Assembly: GCA_965112735.1 (NCBI GenBank)
Contig: OZ218950.1
Location: 3,534,001-3,598,000 of the forward strand
Direction of reading: 5' to 3'
From: Phaeosaccion multiseriatum
Taxonomy: Eukaryota; Ochrophyta, other classes
DNA: 64,000 nucleotides
Within the stretch, counting starts at the first letter, position 1; the number at the start of each line of letters is the position of its first letter. Shown here piece by piece: positions 53,993-64,000 of this stretch. Under the pieces are notes generated by a model that saw only the letters and a list, made by a program, of their open reading frames with translations, did no database searches and was not told the DNA's origin. The position numbers and the translations under genes were made by a program.

Positions 53993-54063
53993 CTATGGAG
54001 GCTTAGAAGTGCCACCTAAGGTCCAGCCCATAGCAGTTCGGTGGCACTTGTAGGCCTCCATAG
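53993..54063. repeat. 24-bp inverted repeat (hairpin)
   Basis: CTATGGAGGCTTAGAAGTGC at 53993 pairs with GCACTTGTAGGCCTCCATAG ending at 54063, 22 of 24 positions complementary, with a 23-base loop. It lies just past the 3' side (minus strand) of the retroelement remnant. Confidence 0.75.
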
Positions 54064-54099
54064 TGCGCCTCTCCTTCCTGCGTGAGGTCCGGATCTTAA

Positions 54100-54760
54100 C
54101 CCCCTCACCCCTACCACGCTCCATAGCTAACCTGCTGGAGAGGCTCCCAGGTACGCTCGTCGGCTTCGAAGCCAACCCAATGTAAGAGCACCCCGTAGTC
54201 GCCGTGCCAAGGTATCCGATGACTCAATGTGGGTCATCAGCTTCGTGGTGATGGCTGTCCAAAGAAGAGTCCTTGTAGAACATGAGCCGCTCGGCATGAC
54301 CGTAAGCTGCTAACCGCCGAGGAGGTGTTGAATAAGGTAGACGTGAGCGTAGAAGCACTCTGTAAGGCCCACGCCAGGTGGCCGTGAGCTTGTGCATGCG
54401 GCCCTTCTTGCATACAGAGCTGCCAGGCCATGGACGTTGGGAAGAGCGCCCTTGGAGGCTGACTTGCGTCCCGCAGTTCTCTGCTTCTGACGCGTGTCAT
54501 CAACAGGATTGTGAATCCCGTCCAGAGCCTGCCGCGTATCAACCAGGATGGCCAGAAGCTTCATCGTGCTGATGGGCTCGAGACCTGCCACTGCCCGCCC
54601 CTCCAGCCAAGTCAAGCTTCGTAGGCTAGCTCCGCTGAAACCACAGCCTGGGGTTGCTGACCCGTGATGATCTCCAAGGGAGACAGACTGGTTCGCTTGC
54701 TTGCGCACTAATGAGGTGAGGTCATACATTAACAAAGGCAAGACCGACTCCACTCGCTCC
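54100..54760 (-). mobile_element. Decayed Ty3/gypsy chromodomain retrotransposon fragment
   Basis: On the minus strand, scattered over three frames, are short matches to the 3' end of chromovirus polyproteins, in the expected order. A post-integrase stretch TSLSPLEIITGQQPQA lies near 54660-54710, helical ISTMKLLAILVDTRQALDGI near 54550, RLMFYKDSSLD near 54260-54290, and a chromodomain-like LLHWVGFEADERTWEPL near 54140-54190. Frameshifts and stops lie between them, so no product can be made. No long terminal repeats, reverse transcriptase or primer site are seen in the window. This is an old, truncated copy. Confidence 0.7.
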
Positions 54761-55476
54761 GTAGCTTGGGGGGGGGGGTTGGGGGGGAATGATAGACTAT
54801 CCTCCCCCCGGAGTGTGGTGCAGCAGAGCGTGAGATATTGGTCTGGGGGGGCGCTTTTCAGGACAGCCCGCCGGCCGGAGTTGAGGTGTTATTGTCGACC
54901 TGGTACTGTGGAAGCCCATAGCAGCCAGAAGGTTTTTAACCGCAGTGGAGGCTTCGTGCCCATCCTTCTTCCGGCTCGTTACCAGGATTTGCTTCGAAGC
55001 AGATGCAGCGTGGGGTGGAGCAGCAGTAGCAGTTGTAGTTGGAGCTTATAAGAACCGACGGGCCGCAAGCTTTGAGCTCCTGTGTGCCGGGAAATTCAAC
55101 GGTGCTATCCCGCTTTGGTAATTTAGTACGTTTTCTTTTTCAGATATTTTTGTTCCCCCTCAGAGGTTAAAAATGCTGAGGTCACCCTTTTCTGTTTTTT
55201 TTACAAAATGGTGACATCATCCCAGACGACGAGGCGCCCACGACGTAGGCCAGCTGTAAAAAAAAGCTGAAAAAAACGCAGGATAGGGGGGATAAAGAAG
55301 GGAAAGATAGTGCAGGAGAGCACAGAGGGAGAGAGGAGACACGGCACATTAGAGAGAGGAGGGAGGGAGAAAGAGAGGCGCGAGAACGAGAAGGGGCCGT
55401 GCCTGCAAGCTGGGTGTCCAGTCAGCCAGCGGAGGATGGGACACACCGGGCGGAGAGTATTGCAATAGCTCCACGT
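54761..55476. other. 5' region of the bZIP gene
   Basis: G runs at 54768-54788 and AT-rich sequence near 55110-55210. From about 55230 the sequence is purine-rich and probably forms the 5' leader of the bZIP gene. No gene is seen. Confidence 0.5.
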
Positions 55477-55710
55477 ATGGAGTCTGGCGACCATGCCGCG
55501 GATACAATGAGCCAAGTACATTATCCCACTCCGACTCCTCCTGATGCTGGAGGAGCTGTTGAGGATGTGGAGGCGACTGCGGCTCCCAGCGCGGGAGATG
55601 CAACGACGCCAGAGGGAGGACGGGCAGGTCAAGGGGTGAGGGTGGGTGAAGTAGTAGCAGTCCGCGCGCAGGCAGGGTGGTCGTTCCCCGGTGCCTTTTC
55701 GGGGGTGTCT

Positions 55711-55761
<51 letters not shown>

Positions 55762-56168
55762 CTCTTGCAGCAGCAGCAGCAGCACCAGCAGCAGCAGCAG
55801 CAGCAGCGGACGGAGCTCTATGCCAGGGGAGTCTACCCCCCTCCGCAGTATCGCGCAGCGGCAGCGCCCTTCCAGGCAGCAGCGCAGCACGCATCGGCAT
55901 CAGCAGCTCCGTACCACGCGTTCCCTCATCATCTGGCGCACGCGCACCACGTACAGATGATGCCAAACCAAAATAGCTCTTCGTTTTACCATCAGCAGCA
56001 GCAGCAGCAGCAGCAGCAGATGTACCAGCCCCACTCACAATTTATGGGCCAGCAGCAGCAACAGCAACAGCAGGCAGAACAGCCAGGCGAGCCGCCACCG
56101 CCGCCGCAGTCGCAGTCGCAGTCGCAGTCGCCCCCACAGCAACAACACCAACACCCGCCCCCATCGCC

Positions 56169-56206
<38 letters not shown>

Positions 56207-57058
56207 TTGCGTTGCCTTACATTTACCGGCCCGGAGCGGGTGCTCACGGCCAGGGTATGATGGTACCCATCCCTGGCATTCCTCTCGTCCAGCAACAGCA
56301 GGCCCAGCAGCACGCACAATTGCTCCACCAGCAGCAGCAGCAGCAGCAGCAGGAGCGGGCTGCAGCGGCGGCCGCAGCGGCCCATGTGCAGCACCAGCAG
56401 GAGGCGAGGAAACTAGAGATGGCGACACAAATGGCAGCGGCGGCTTCTACCGCCACCACTGCCGCCGCCGCTGCTGTGGCCCTGGCTGCCCAGCAGCAAG
56501 CGTCCAAGGCTGCGGCTGCTGTGGGTTTGCCCGAGCCCAAGGTGAACGACGACATGCTCTATGGTGCGGCGGCGGCGGCTGCGCTTGGGATGGTTGGCGG
56601 CGGAGACGCCGCTGCTGCTGAGGCTGGGAGGTCCAGCGGGGCCTCGTCTCCGGGACCGGGGCCGCTGGCAGCAGCGGCAGCATCGTCATCCGCAGCGTCC
56701 TTGTCCGACGGGGAGCTGGACGATCAGGACGACAATGGGAGCATTGGGGGGGGGGCAGTGTCGTCCTCGGACGGCGTCAGTGGCAGTGGTGGTAGCGAGG
56801 TGGGGGAGTGGAAGGGGCGGAGGGTGAGGCTGAGCTCTGAGGAGCGGCTGCAGCGCAGTAGGGAGCGCAACCGCCTGCACGCACGCAAGACTCGGCAGCG
56901 TAAGAAGCTGCAGGTGCAGCTGATGCAGCACCGCGCGCTGGAGCTCAAGGAGGAGCAGCGAAGGCTGTTTCAGGTGCTCAAAGATCGCAAGACGGCGAGC
57001 ATACTGCTGGGCTTGAGCGGGGGTGGGGAGGGGGACAGCAGCGCGGGTGGTAGCGGAG

Positions 57059-57089
<31 letters not shown>

Positions 57090-59076
57090 CGGCGGGGGTG
57101 GGGGTGGGGGGGTTGGTGGTGGTGCGGGGTCGACGAAAACGAATGGTGCGACGGGCTTGACTCTGAGCGATTGTGGCAGTGGCAGCGACACCGACCACGG
57201 CGCTGACAAGAGCCTCAGTCCGGAGCTGCAGGCTGCGAATGCTGCCGTCGCGGCCTCAGCGCCTAATGCCGCCGACAGCTTCCCGCTCATGCGCAAGGAC
57301 CGCTCCGAGTGCACCGCCGAGGAGCTGGAGATGATCCGCAGAGAGCAAAACAGGATGCACGCCAAGAGGACCCGGGATCGGAAAAAGATTTACCTCGAAG
57401 AGACAGAGAACAGCATCACTCGACTAGAGATCAACAACAAGCGGCTACGGGAGAAGATTGGGCGGCTGGGCATTCCTTTGAAGGATGAGGCCCTCGTTGC
57501 CAAGCCGGAGGGTAGTCAGCAGCCGCAGCCGCAGCACCAGCACCAGCAGCAGCAGGCGCCTCAGCAGGCGTCTCAGCAGGTGTCTCAGCAGGCGTCTCAG
57601 CACGAGCAGCAGGACCTTCATCAGCAGCACCAGCACCAGCACCAGCACCTCTACCCGCCGCCGCCGCCGCTGCTGCACCATCCGCACCTTCACCACGTCT
57701 TGCACCCACCAGCCCTGCCCGCCAGTCAGCAGCACCACCACCCACTTCTTCACCCAATGCTCAAGACGGGCCATCGCCACCCGCACCAGCATGCGCCCCA
57801 GCTGCAGCTGCCATCTCTGCCTTCGCTGCCACTTCACTCCCACCTACAGCATCCTCTCCCCCCTCAGCTTCACTTCCACCTCCCCCACCATCACCAAGGA
57901 GTAGGCCTACCGCATCACGTCAGCACTGCCGCCACCGCCGCCACCATGGCTGCACCGGGCCCCGTCAGTGGTAGCAGTAGCAGGGCGCATGCTCCTGGCT
58001 CCACCAAGACTTCTGTTGCTTCTTCTGCGTCGACCTTGGGCAGTACAGCAAGCATGGAGTGCAGCGCCGGCAGCGATGGCTCTGGCTCCAGCAGCGGCAG
58101 CGGTCGGCGGCGGCAGCGCTTCCCGAGCAATGAGGACATTCGGTCGGAGACTAGCAGTGGCTCGGGGGACAGTGGCAGCAACAATGGCAGCACGGGAGGA
58201 GGGTCCGACAATAGCAGCAGCACCTCCTCTTCCTCCAAAAGCAACGGCGGCGGAATTGACGGAAACAACAATGCCATTCCCGACCGAGATCGGAGTGCCT
58301 CAGAAGAAGGCAGCAACTGCAGCAGCAGCAGCAGCAGCAGCAGCAGCGGCGACGGCGGTGACAATGCGGCGCAAAGTATCAACAATGGCTCTTCCGACGA
58401 CGGCCGGACATCGCGGGAAGGAGGAAACAGCGGCAGCAGTGGGAGCGGCAATAGCGGTGGCGAGGGCAGCAGTGTGGACGAGAGCACCGCCCGGAGCGGC
58501 AAGGCGAGTCGCGAGGGGGGCTGTGGTGCTCGAGGCAGCGGCAGCAAGGCTGCCAAGGGCCGCAACGAGGTGGACAGCAGTGACACGGGCTCTGATGGGG
58601 AGGACGGAAGCGCCAGCAGCACCACCACCGATCACGATACTGTTCACCACCCAAGCAGTGACGGCTGGACGCTCAAGGGCAGGGGCGAGGGGGAGGGGTC
58701 TTGTTCGCCTGCCTCGTCGTCCTCCCAAGCCACGTCCACGGCGGAACGGCGCTCCACCTCCCAGCAGCGCTCGCCGAGCCCGGGCAGCACCAGCAGCGGA
58801 AGCACGGGAAGTGGTGCCGCACATTCCACCAGTGCCGGCGGGAGTCTCAGCGGTAGCACTAGCAGTAGCGGTGGTGGGGAGAGTCTTAGTGGGAGTAGCG
58901 GCAGTGGTGGGGGTGAGAGCAGCACACGTTGCGGGGTGAGCGATTCCAGGAATTTGCTCAAGAAGCGCAAGCTCCCGGACCAAAATCCCACGGAGGCGCA
59001 GAGGAAACGGGAAAAGGCTAGCGACGGTCACCACCATCACCACCACCACAAGCAGCAGAATCAACAAGTACAATAG
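55477..59076 (+). CDS. Large poly-Gln protein with two bZIP basic regions
   Basis: 1199 aa from the ATG of MESGDHAAD, single exon; the open frame extends to 55399 without an earlier ATG. Residues 1-340 are Gln-rich with at least eight Gln runs coded mainly by CAG. Two basic regions follow the N-x7-R rule of bZIP factors: ERNRLHARKTRQRKK near residue 462 and EQNRMHAKRTRDRKK near 620, each followed by heptad-like Leu/Ile residues (LQVQLMQHRALEL; LEETENSITRLEI). A Gly run of about 20 residues separates them. A His/Gln-rich block and a long Ser/Gly/Asn-rich tail end with KKRKLPDQ, a likely nuclear signal, and poly-His. It is probably a sequence-specific transcription factor. A possible AATAAA lies at 59148. 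Confidence 0.85.
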
Positions 59077-59427
59077 AACTGGGGGGGGGCTTTTTTTAAG
59101 ATCCGGGCCTCATCCTTTAGATAGGGCTATGTATAAAGCAAACCGTCAATAAATAGACAACAATGATTCAAAGGAGGAGGAGGATTGAATTTTTCGAGTT
59201 TGGGAGAGCGCAACAAAACGTCGGTGGGAGAACCGCAGCTCTTCGTGTAGCTATTTGAGATGCCTATCGATCCCATAGTCTTTCGGCTTTCATCGCTCTT
59301 CCGCTTCCCTGCTTGTCAGTATGTCTGCAAGAGCACTCCCCCTTGCGATTTGGGTGATTCTTACGCAAGTCGAGTGTTAATTTTTAACTTCGTTCCTTTG
59401 TGTAACTGCTTGTTGACTCGGCCGGCC
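59077..59427. other. Convergent 3' region, no gene supported
   Basis: 3' flanks of the bZIP gene (+) and PAP phosphatase gene (-). AATAAA at 59148-59153 is a plausible polyadenylation signal for the bZIP transcript. Confidence 0.5.
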
Positions 59428-62400
59428 TTAGGGCCGTGGCTCTGCCCCCCAGCACGCGCTGTCTTTCCACTCGGCCTCTCCTCTCTGCACAGTGCGCACC
59501 CACTCCTCGCGCTGCCTCTCGCTCACGGCGGCCACAACTCGGGCACTGACTCCCTTGGACGTCGCCACAATGCCCACCACGCTCTTGGGCAGTTTGTCTC
59601 CCTAAGCAACGAAGCGGCAGGTGGCTAGGGTAGTAAGGAGGGCGATGTGGTACTTTTAAAAGTGAGCTCAAGTGATGTGAAAGTACCTGCGAATAGTCGA
59701 GCTTGCCTCCGCGGCTGTCCGAGACGCAACCCCCGGCCTCAGTCACCACCACTTCCCCAGCAGCGTGATCCCAGATGTTCTCGCGGTACCCGAAACGGGG
59801 AAGGCGCAGATAAATGTCGCCTTTGTACGTGGTGTGTTGGGGGGGAAACAAGCAAACAGAGCAACCAAATATAGTGTCAGTGTCGGTGAGAGGTCAAGTT
59901 TGAGTGTGTGTGTGTGTGTGTGAGTGTGAGAGAGAGAGAGAGAGAGTGTGTGTGTGTGTTTATGTGTGTGTGTGGCAGGCAAGGGCAGTGTGTAGCGTGA
60001 GTGCGAGTGGAGTGTACCTCCTTTCCCACGCCCGCAATGGTCGACGACGGAGGGGTTCTATCCACACTAGTCTCCAGACCAGGCCGAACACGTGCTTCTC
60101 GCAAGCGCACGTGGGGAGCTCAGGAGCATTCATCACCAAACGGGCCTCCCCTGGCGGGGTTGGTCAGGGGCTAAGGAACTGAAACTGAAATTGAAACTGA
60201 GAGGGGCGATCCCCACATCGAACACATCGATATCGACAGGTTCTTGAGCGCACACGAAGGCCTCCAACATAAACAGAGGAGGCGAGAGCACATCACGCAC
60301 GTGAAGCCGTTCCCTTGCCTGCAAACTCCTGTACGACGGAAACCTCCACTCAAACAAGGGGGGCCCAGGAAACGGAAACGAGCTACCACCCCACCCAAAC
60401 CTCATCGCCTCTGTCCTCACCTTCGCCGCATGCGAGCAGTCCGTACTTGACTTGGGAGTCCATCCGTAACGTCGGCTTGCTGATGCCCAAGTCCTTGCAC
60501 ACGCTTCCTGCCACCCCGTGCGAGGTGTGGCCAGAATCTCTTGACTCCACCACAATGGCGTCTTCGGTTTCCGACGTGTCCCGCACGTTACAGCGCGTCG
60601 CCTCTTCCATGCCTCTGGACATGCTTCGGACGAAGGTACCTCGCCCCTTGGCTGCAAAGAATACCACACCTGCAGGGGAGGGGAGAAAGGGAGAGAGGGA
60701 GAGAGACAGAGCCGGAGAGACAGGGAGAGAGAGAAGGGAGAGAGAGATGTAGAGAGAGAGAAAGACAGAGAGCGAAAGAGAGAGAGGGAGAGAGAAAAGG
60801 GAGACAGAGAGAGATGGAGAGAGAGAAGAGAGAGACAGAGAGAGAAGAGAGAGAGGGAGAGAGACGAGAGAGAAAAAGAGAGATGGAGAGAGGGAGAAGA
60901 GAGAGAGTGACAGAGAGGAAGAGAGACACGGATAGAGACGGAGAGGGAGATGGAGAGAGACGGAGAGAGAGGAGAGAGAGATGGAGAGAGAGGCGCACAT
61001 CGGGGGGTCATGGTTAGTACGAGAAGAGAAGCATACCGCGGTCCGTTCTTGTGCGAGTAGAACAGCGCAGGGGGGCGAACCGCAAAGAGGAGGGAGGGAG
61101 GGAGGGAGGGGGAGAGACAGGGTACACCGCATTGGCCTGGTGGTCTTGCTGCGCAGTCAAGGTGTCTCTTTACTCTCACCTGCGCCGACGTCCTTGACAG
61201 GCAAGTTGGGGCAGCCCAAGACCCCCAATATGGGCTGGCGATGAGTCTCATCCAAAAGGGCGAAAGCACAGCAGAACTGCTCCCCGAGGATGAAGCCCTT
61301 GGTGCCGTCGATTGGGTCCAGCGCGACGCTAAGGCAATGTGTGCAAAGAGTGCTCTAGTCAGTGCAAGGAGTGTTTTTGAGTATAGAAAGGAGCGAACGA
61401 AGAGGGTGGAGAGAGCGAGAGAAAGAAAAGGGGGGGAGAGGAAGGGGCGAGAAACCACCACAAGCAACGCGCCCCCCGGCATAACAATAGTGCACTCCCC
61501 TCCCCCCGCCCCCCCCCCACGCTCCCCAGAGCTCCACACTCCGCTCCACTTACGTGCGTCCGCCCTCGACGTGCCCCACAGCGCCCAAGTCTATGCACTC
61601 GCAGACCTCGGCCTCTGTCATATCACTCCCCAGCACCTTGCGTACCACGGACACCACCTTGGCCAAGGAGGCCGGGTCGCCCCTCAGCACGGAGGATCGC
61701 TCCTCCGCGATGAAGCCGTCGGCTGGGAAATGCCGCCTCCACAAGCCGAGCACGATTGCTTGCACGCTGGGGGTTGGGGAGGAGGCGGGAGGAGGAGGAG
61801 GGGGGGGGCGGAGGGTCAATCGTGAGGGAGTATCGGTGCGTCAGCCGTTCGCCCCCCCGCTCGTCATCTCTCTCGCTTTCTCTCCCGGAGGCGCGGAGGG
61901 TCAATCGCGAGAGAGTATCGGAACGTCTGTTGTTCCCCCGCCCGCCCGTCATCTCTCTCGATTTCTCTCCCTCGACAAGACTTTTCAGTTGGCTTAAGCT
62001 GGCGCTGATGTAGACACAAGCAACTGCCCCCCACACCTACCTAAAGTCGGCGACGGTAACTGGCGATGTGTCTTTCTTGCTAATCCCTCCGTTCCCGACG
62101 AGCTCATCCTGGAGAGTCTTCGCCACAACACTCGCCAAATGCACCACATACGAGGCGACGACCACTTCCTTCGTCAGGCTCCCCATGTCCTGCGGATGCT
62201 TCCATAATTCGCTGGGCGGCACGGCACCCTTTCCCCCTCCCGACCAGCCCGGCAAGGCTGCGAGACGCCTCCGGAGCTCGGAGTCCACATCGGCCACTGC
62301 GCCATCAAGCTCGTCCAGTCTCAGTCCCAGACGACATAGCTGGATGCGACCTCCCGTCTCTGTGATGTCTATTTGCGCCTTTGCGGCCGCTTCTGAGTGT

Positions 62401-62546
62401 GATGCTGAAAAAGATGCTCCTGCTGCTGCCGCTGCTCCTTGAGTTGATGTTCCTGCTGCTGCCATGACTGTGAGGGGGATGAAGGCACGCGCTTGCTGCG
62501 ACAACAGAAGCAGTAAGAAGCAGAGCGCGAAGAAGAGGGAGGGCAT
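59428..62546 (-). CDS. 3'(2'),5'-bisphosphate nucleotidase (PAP phosphatase), plastid-targeted
   Basis: Six exons: 62041-62546, 61554-61766, 61180-61328, 60421-60669, 59687-59820, 59428-59601 (474 aa), all in phase. Removes the 3'-phosphate of PAP made during sulfation; the plant homologue SAL1 acts in chloroplasts and mitochondria in stress signalling. Motifs of the inositol-phosphatase superfamily are VTVADF, FIAEER (metal Glu pair), LDPIDGTKGF, LGVLGCPNLP, RFGYRENIWDHAAG and EAGGCVSD. The N-terminus is a signal peptide FALCFLLLLLSQQARAF-IP, a clear heterokont plastid cut site with Phe. A start at the ATG at 62600 would lengthen the presequence only. The acceptor of exon 5 is AAAG. The third intron (between exons 3 and 4) is a 300-bp GA tract. 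Divergent from panB, 106 bp apart. Confidence 0.92.
60690..60995. repeat. GA-rich (polypurine) tract in a PAP phosphatase intron
   Basis: About 300 bp of GAGA, GGGAGA and GACAGAGA units almost without pyrimidines on the plus strand. Because the gene is on the minus strand, it forms a very long polypyrimidine tract before the exon acceptor at 60670. Confidence 0.85.
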
Positions 62547-62652
62547 AGATAAAATGAAGAGAGAAGGAAGGAATTTCCCATGTTGGTTGTCCAAAGCCAT
62601 CTGTACATTGCCCCCTCCGGACTCCGCCCTCCGCCCTCTCTGAACACAAATC
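62547..62652. promoter_or_regulatory. Putative bidirectional promoter (PAP phosphatase / panB)
   Basis: 106 bp between divergent starts. The alternative upstream ATG of the phosphatase (62600) lies inside it. No TATA box is visible. Confidence 0.4.
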
Positions 62653-63839
62653 ATGCCCTCTTCAGCGCTGTTGCGGGGCGCGGCTCTGGCAGGAGAGCTC
62701 GTCTGTCGCTGCAGCAAGACACGCATCAGCCCTCGGGCCGCCTTGACGCCCTCGACCTTCCCAAGAAGCGCTAGCAGCAAGCGCAGATTGTTCACGGATG
62801 GAGGAGGCGGAAGCGAGAGAGGAGAGCCTGCAGTTCGGAGTACGAGCAGCAAAGACGGTGCTAAGAGACCGGCCACTACGCAGCGACGACCGGTGAACGT
62901 GATGGATGTGATGAAGCTCGCGAGGGAGGGTAAGAGGAAGCTCACCATGGTGACTGCCTACGACTATCCTTCTGCTTTACACGTGTGTCGAGCGAATATT
63001 GACATCCTCTTGGTTGGAGACTCGGTGGGAATGGTGAGTGAAGAGCGCTGCTCTCCCCTACTGCCCCTCGTCTGTGCTACTTCACTTTCCCCATCGTTGC
63101 TCTTTTTCTTCGATGTATACGTTGGCCCACTTTGCTGCCTTCATCCCAACCCTCTGCTGCCTTTCCTGCTGCTGTGGCTTGCTGCCGCTGCTGCAGGTAG
63201 AACTGGGCTATGAGACGACACTGCCGGTCACAGTTGACGATATGATCCACCACTGTCGGGCGGTGACGAGAGGAGCCAAACACCCCCTCATAGTCGGGGA
63301 CATGCCCTTCGGCAGCTACGAGGTCAACCCGGAGCAGGCCTTGCGCACGGCCTTTCGCTTCGTTAAGGAGGGAGGGGTTGACGCTGTGAAGCTCGAAGGG
63401 GGCGCCAATCGAGTGGAGCACGTTAAGAAGGTCGTGGATGGAGGGGTGGCGGTCATGGGCCACGTGGGTCTCACTCCACAGGCCATTAGCGTGCTTGGAG
63501 GCTTCCGAGCGCAGGGAAGGACCGCCGTCAAGGCCCGGCAACTAGTGGACGATGCCCTGGCCATTCAAGACGCAGGTGGGGTGGCAGAGGGGTGCTGGCA
63601 CGGGCACGCCAGATGCAGAGCACCAGGAGGAGAGGAGAATCAGTAGGAGCGGTTGAAGCGGAGGGCTTTCAGCTGGGCGGAGGCTCAGAGCGGGTTATCA
63701 TCTATCACACACACACACACACACACGCGTCGCCCTTCCTCCTTCCTCCCCTGACACACCCATCATTCGCTTGTGGATCGGGTAAACAGGCTGGGAAACT
63801 GCTCAGAAGGTGCCTGACTCCATTCGATTCGATGCTGCC

Positions 63840-63870
<31 letters not shown>

Positions 63871-64000
63871 ACCCCTCCCTTGTTGCAGGAGCTTTCGCGG
63901 TGGTGATTGAGTGCGTGCCCCAGCAGGTGGGAGCGGCCATCACTGCAGCGCTGGAGATACCCACCATAGGCATCGGGGCGGGCGGCGGCACGGACGGCCA
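62653..64000 (+). CDS. panB: Ketopantoate hydroxymethyltransferase, 3' end beyond window
   Basis: Exons seen: 62653-63033, 63197-63575, 63889-64000 (partial). Makes ketopantoate from 2-oxoisovalerate and methylene-tetrahydrofolate, the first step to pantothenate and CoA. The first 75 residues are basic and Ser/Arg-rich with no hydrophobic core, fitting a mitochondrial presequence. The enzyme starts at [20 protein letters not shown], then [16 protein letters not shown] (metal Asp in GDS), [45 protein letters not shown] and [10 protein letters not shown]. The last partial exon gives [14 protein letters not shown], with the active-site Glu, and [13 protein letters not shown]. The reading stops at the window edge; the C-terminal helix is not seen. 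Confidence 0.93.
63034..63196 (+). other. panB intron 1
   Basis: GTGAGT donor and CTGCTGCAG acceptor with a long pyrimidine tract. Given as a worked example of the intron style here; the second intron (63576-63888) carries CA and CT microsatellites near 63704-63728 and 63842-63871. Confidence 0.85.

Noticed and set aside
57968-58939. 323-codon Ala/Arg frame inside the bZIP gene (and minus-strand partners)
   Set aside because: Produced by reading Ser/Gly triplet repeats in another frame; no domain.
60133-61539. 468-codon Ser/Leu-rich minus-strand frame
   Set aside because: Mostly the GA-rich intron read as SLSLSL; it partly overlaps real exons of the PAP phosphatase but in the wrong frame for most of its length.
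1-64000. tRNA or rRNA genes
   Set aside because: No convincing cloverleaf with a T-loop consensus and no conserved rRNA stretch was noticed by eye on either strand; a tRNAscan-SE run would be decisive.

Overview
The window is nuclear DNA of a eukaryote, most likely a photosynthetic stramenopile (ochrophyte alga). Nearly every gene is split by short GT-AG introns of roughly 70-410 bp. Three proteins begin with a signal peptide followed at once by an aromatic residue (DHDP reductase, PAP phosphatase, TlyA-type methyltransferase), which is the heterokont bipartite plastid-targeting pattern. GC content is high, coding regions carry many Gln/Ala/Gly/Ser homopolymers, and introns carry CA, CT and GA microsatellites. 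A compact eustigmatophyte such as Nannochloropsis would fit, but the genus is inferred, not proven.

Layout. 0.6-8.4 kb: Pch2/TRIP13 AAA+ ATPase (-), plant-type dihydrodipicolinate reductase (+), RsuA-type pseudouridine synthase (-). 8.5-13.6 kb: a repeat island with two long-inverted-repeat (foldback-like) elements and a solitary arm, around a small membrane protein and an acidic protein ending in a CaaX box. 13.7-28.4 kb: CCDC148-like coiled-coil protein (-), ankyrin-like protein (+), a MITE-like element, Cys-rich type II membrane protein (+), ankyrin/U-box ligase with an N-myristoylation motif (-), SLC35-type transporter (+). 29.4-41.1 kb: a damaged ferric reductase (-), a 1195-residue polytopic membrane protein of unknown family (+), phosphoglycerate mutase (-), PDCD2 with MYND finger (-), SRP receptor beta (+). 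41.3-53.2 kb: galectin-RRM fusion (-), AP2 factor (-), EF-hand pseudogene (+), small unknown protein (-), cyclic-nucleotide phosphodiesterase (-), plastid TlyA-type methyltransferase (+), FABP-like protein with an RVxF motif (-). 53.2-64 kb: decayed Ty3/gypsy chromodomain fragment (-), large poly-Q protein with two bZIP basic regions (+), plastid PAP phosphatase (-), and PanB cut by the window edge (+).

The genes do not form a pathway cluster. The clear organising principle is head-to-head pairing: seven divergent pairs have start codons separated by only 82-211 bp, implying shared bidirectional promoters. Several genes serve the plastid or biosynthesis (lysine, pantothenate/CoA, sulfate/PAP, rRNA modification). 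Others serve signalling (PDE, U-box, bZIP, AP2) or secretion (SRP receptor beta, transporter).

Intron boundaries were placed by eye from GT/AG consensus, reading-frame phase and family resemblance. No alignment or RNA evidence was available. The most unusual items are the galectin-RRM fusion, the double-bZIP protein, the foldback elements, and the ferric reductase that lacks its FAD barrel.
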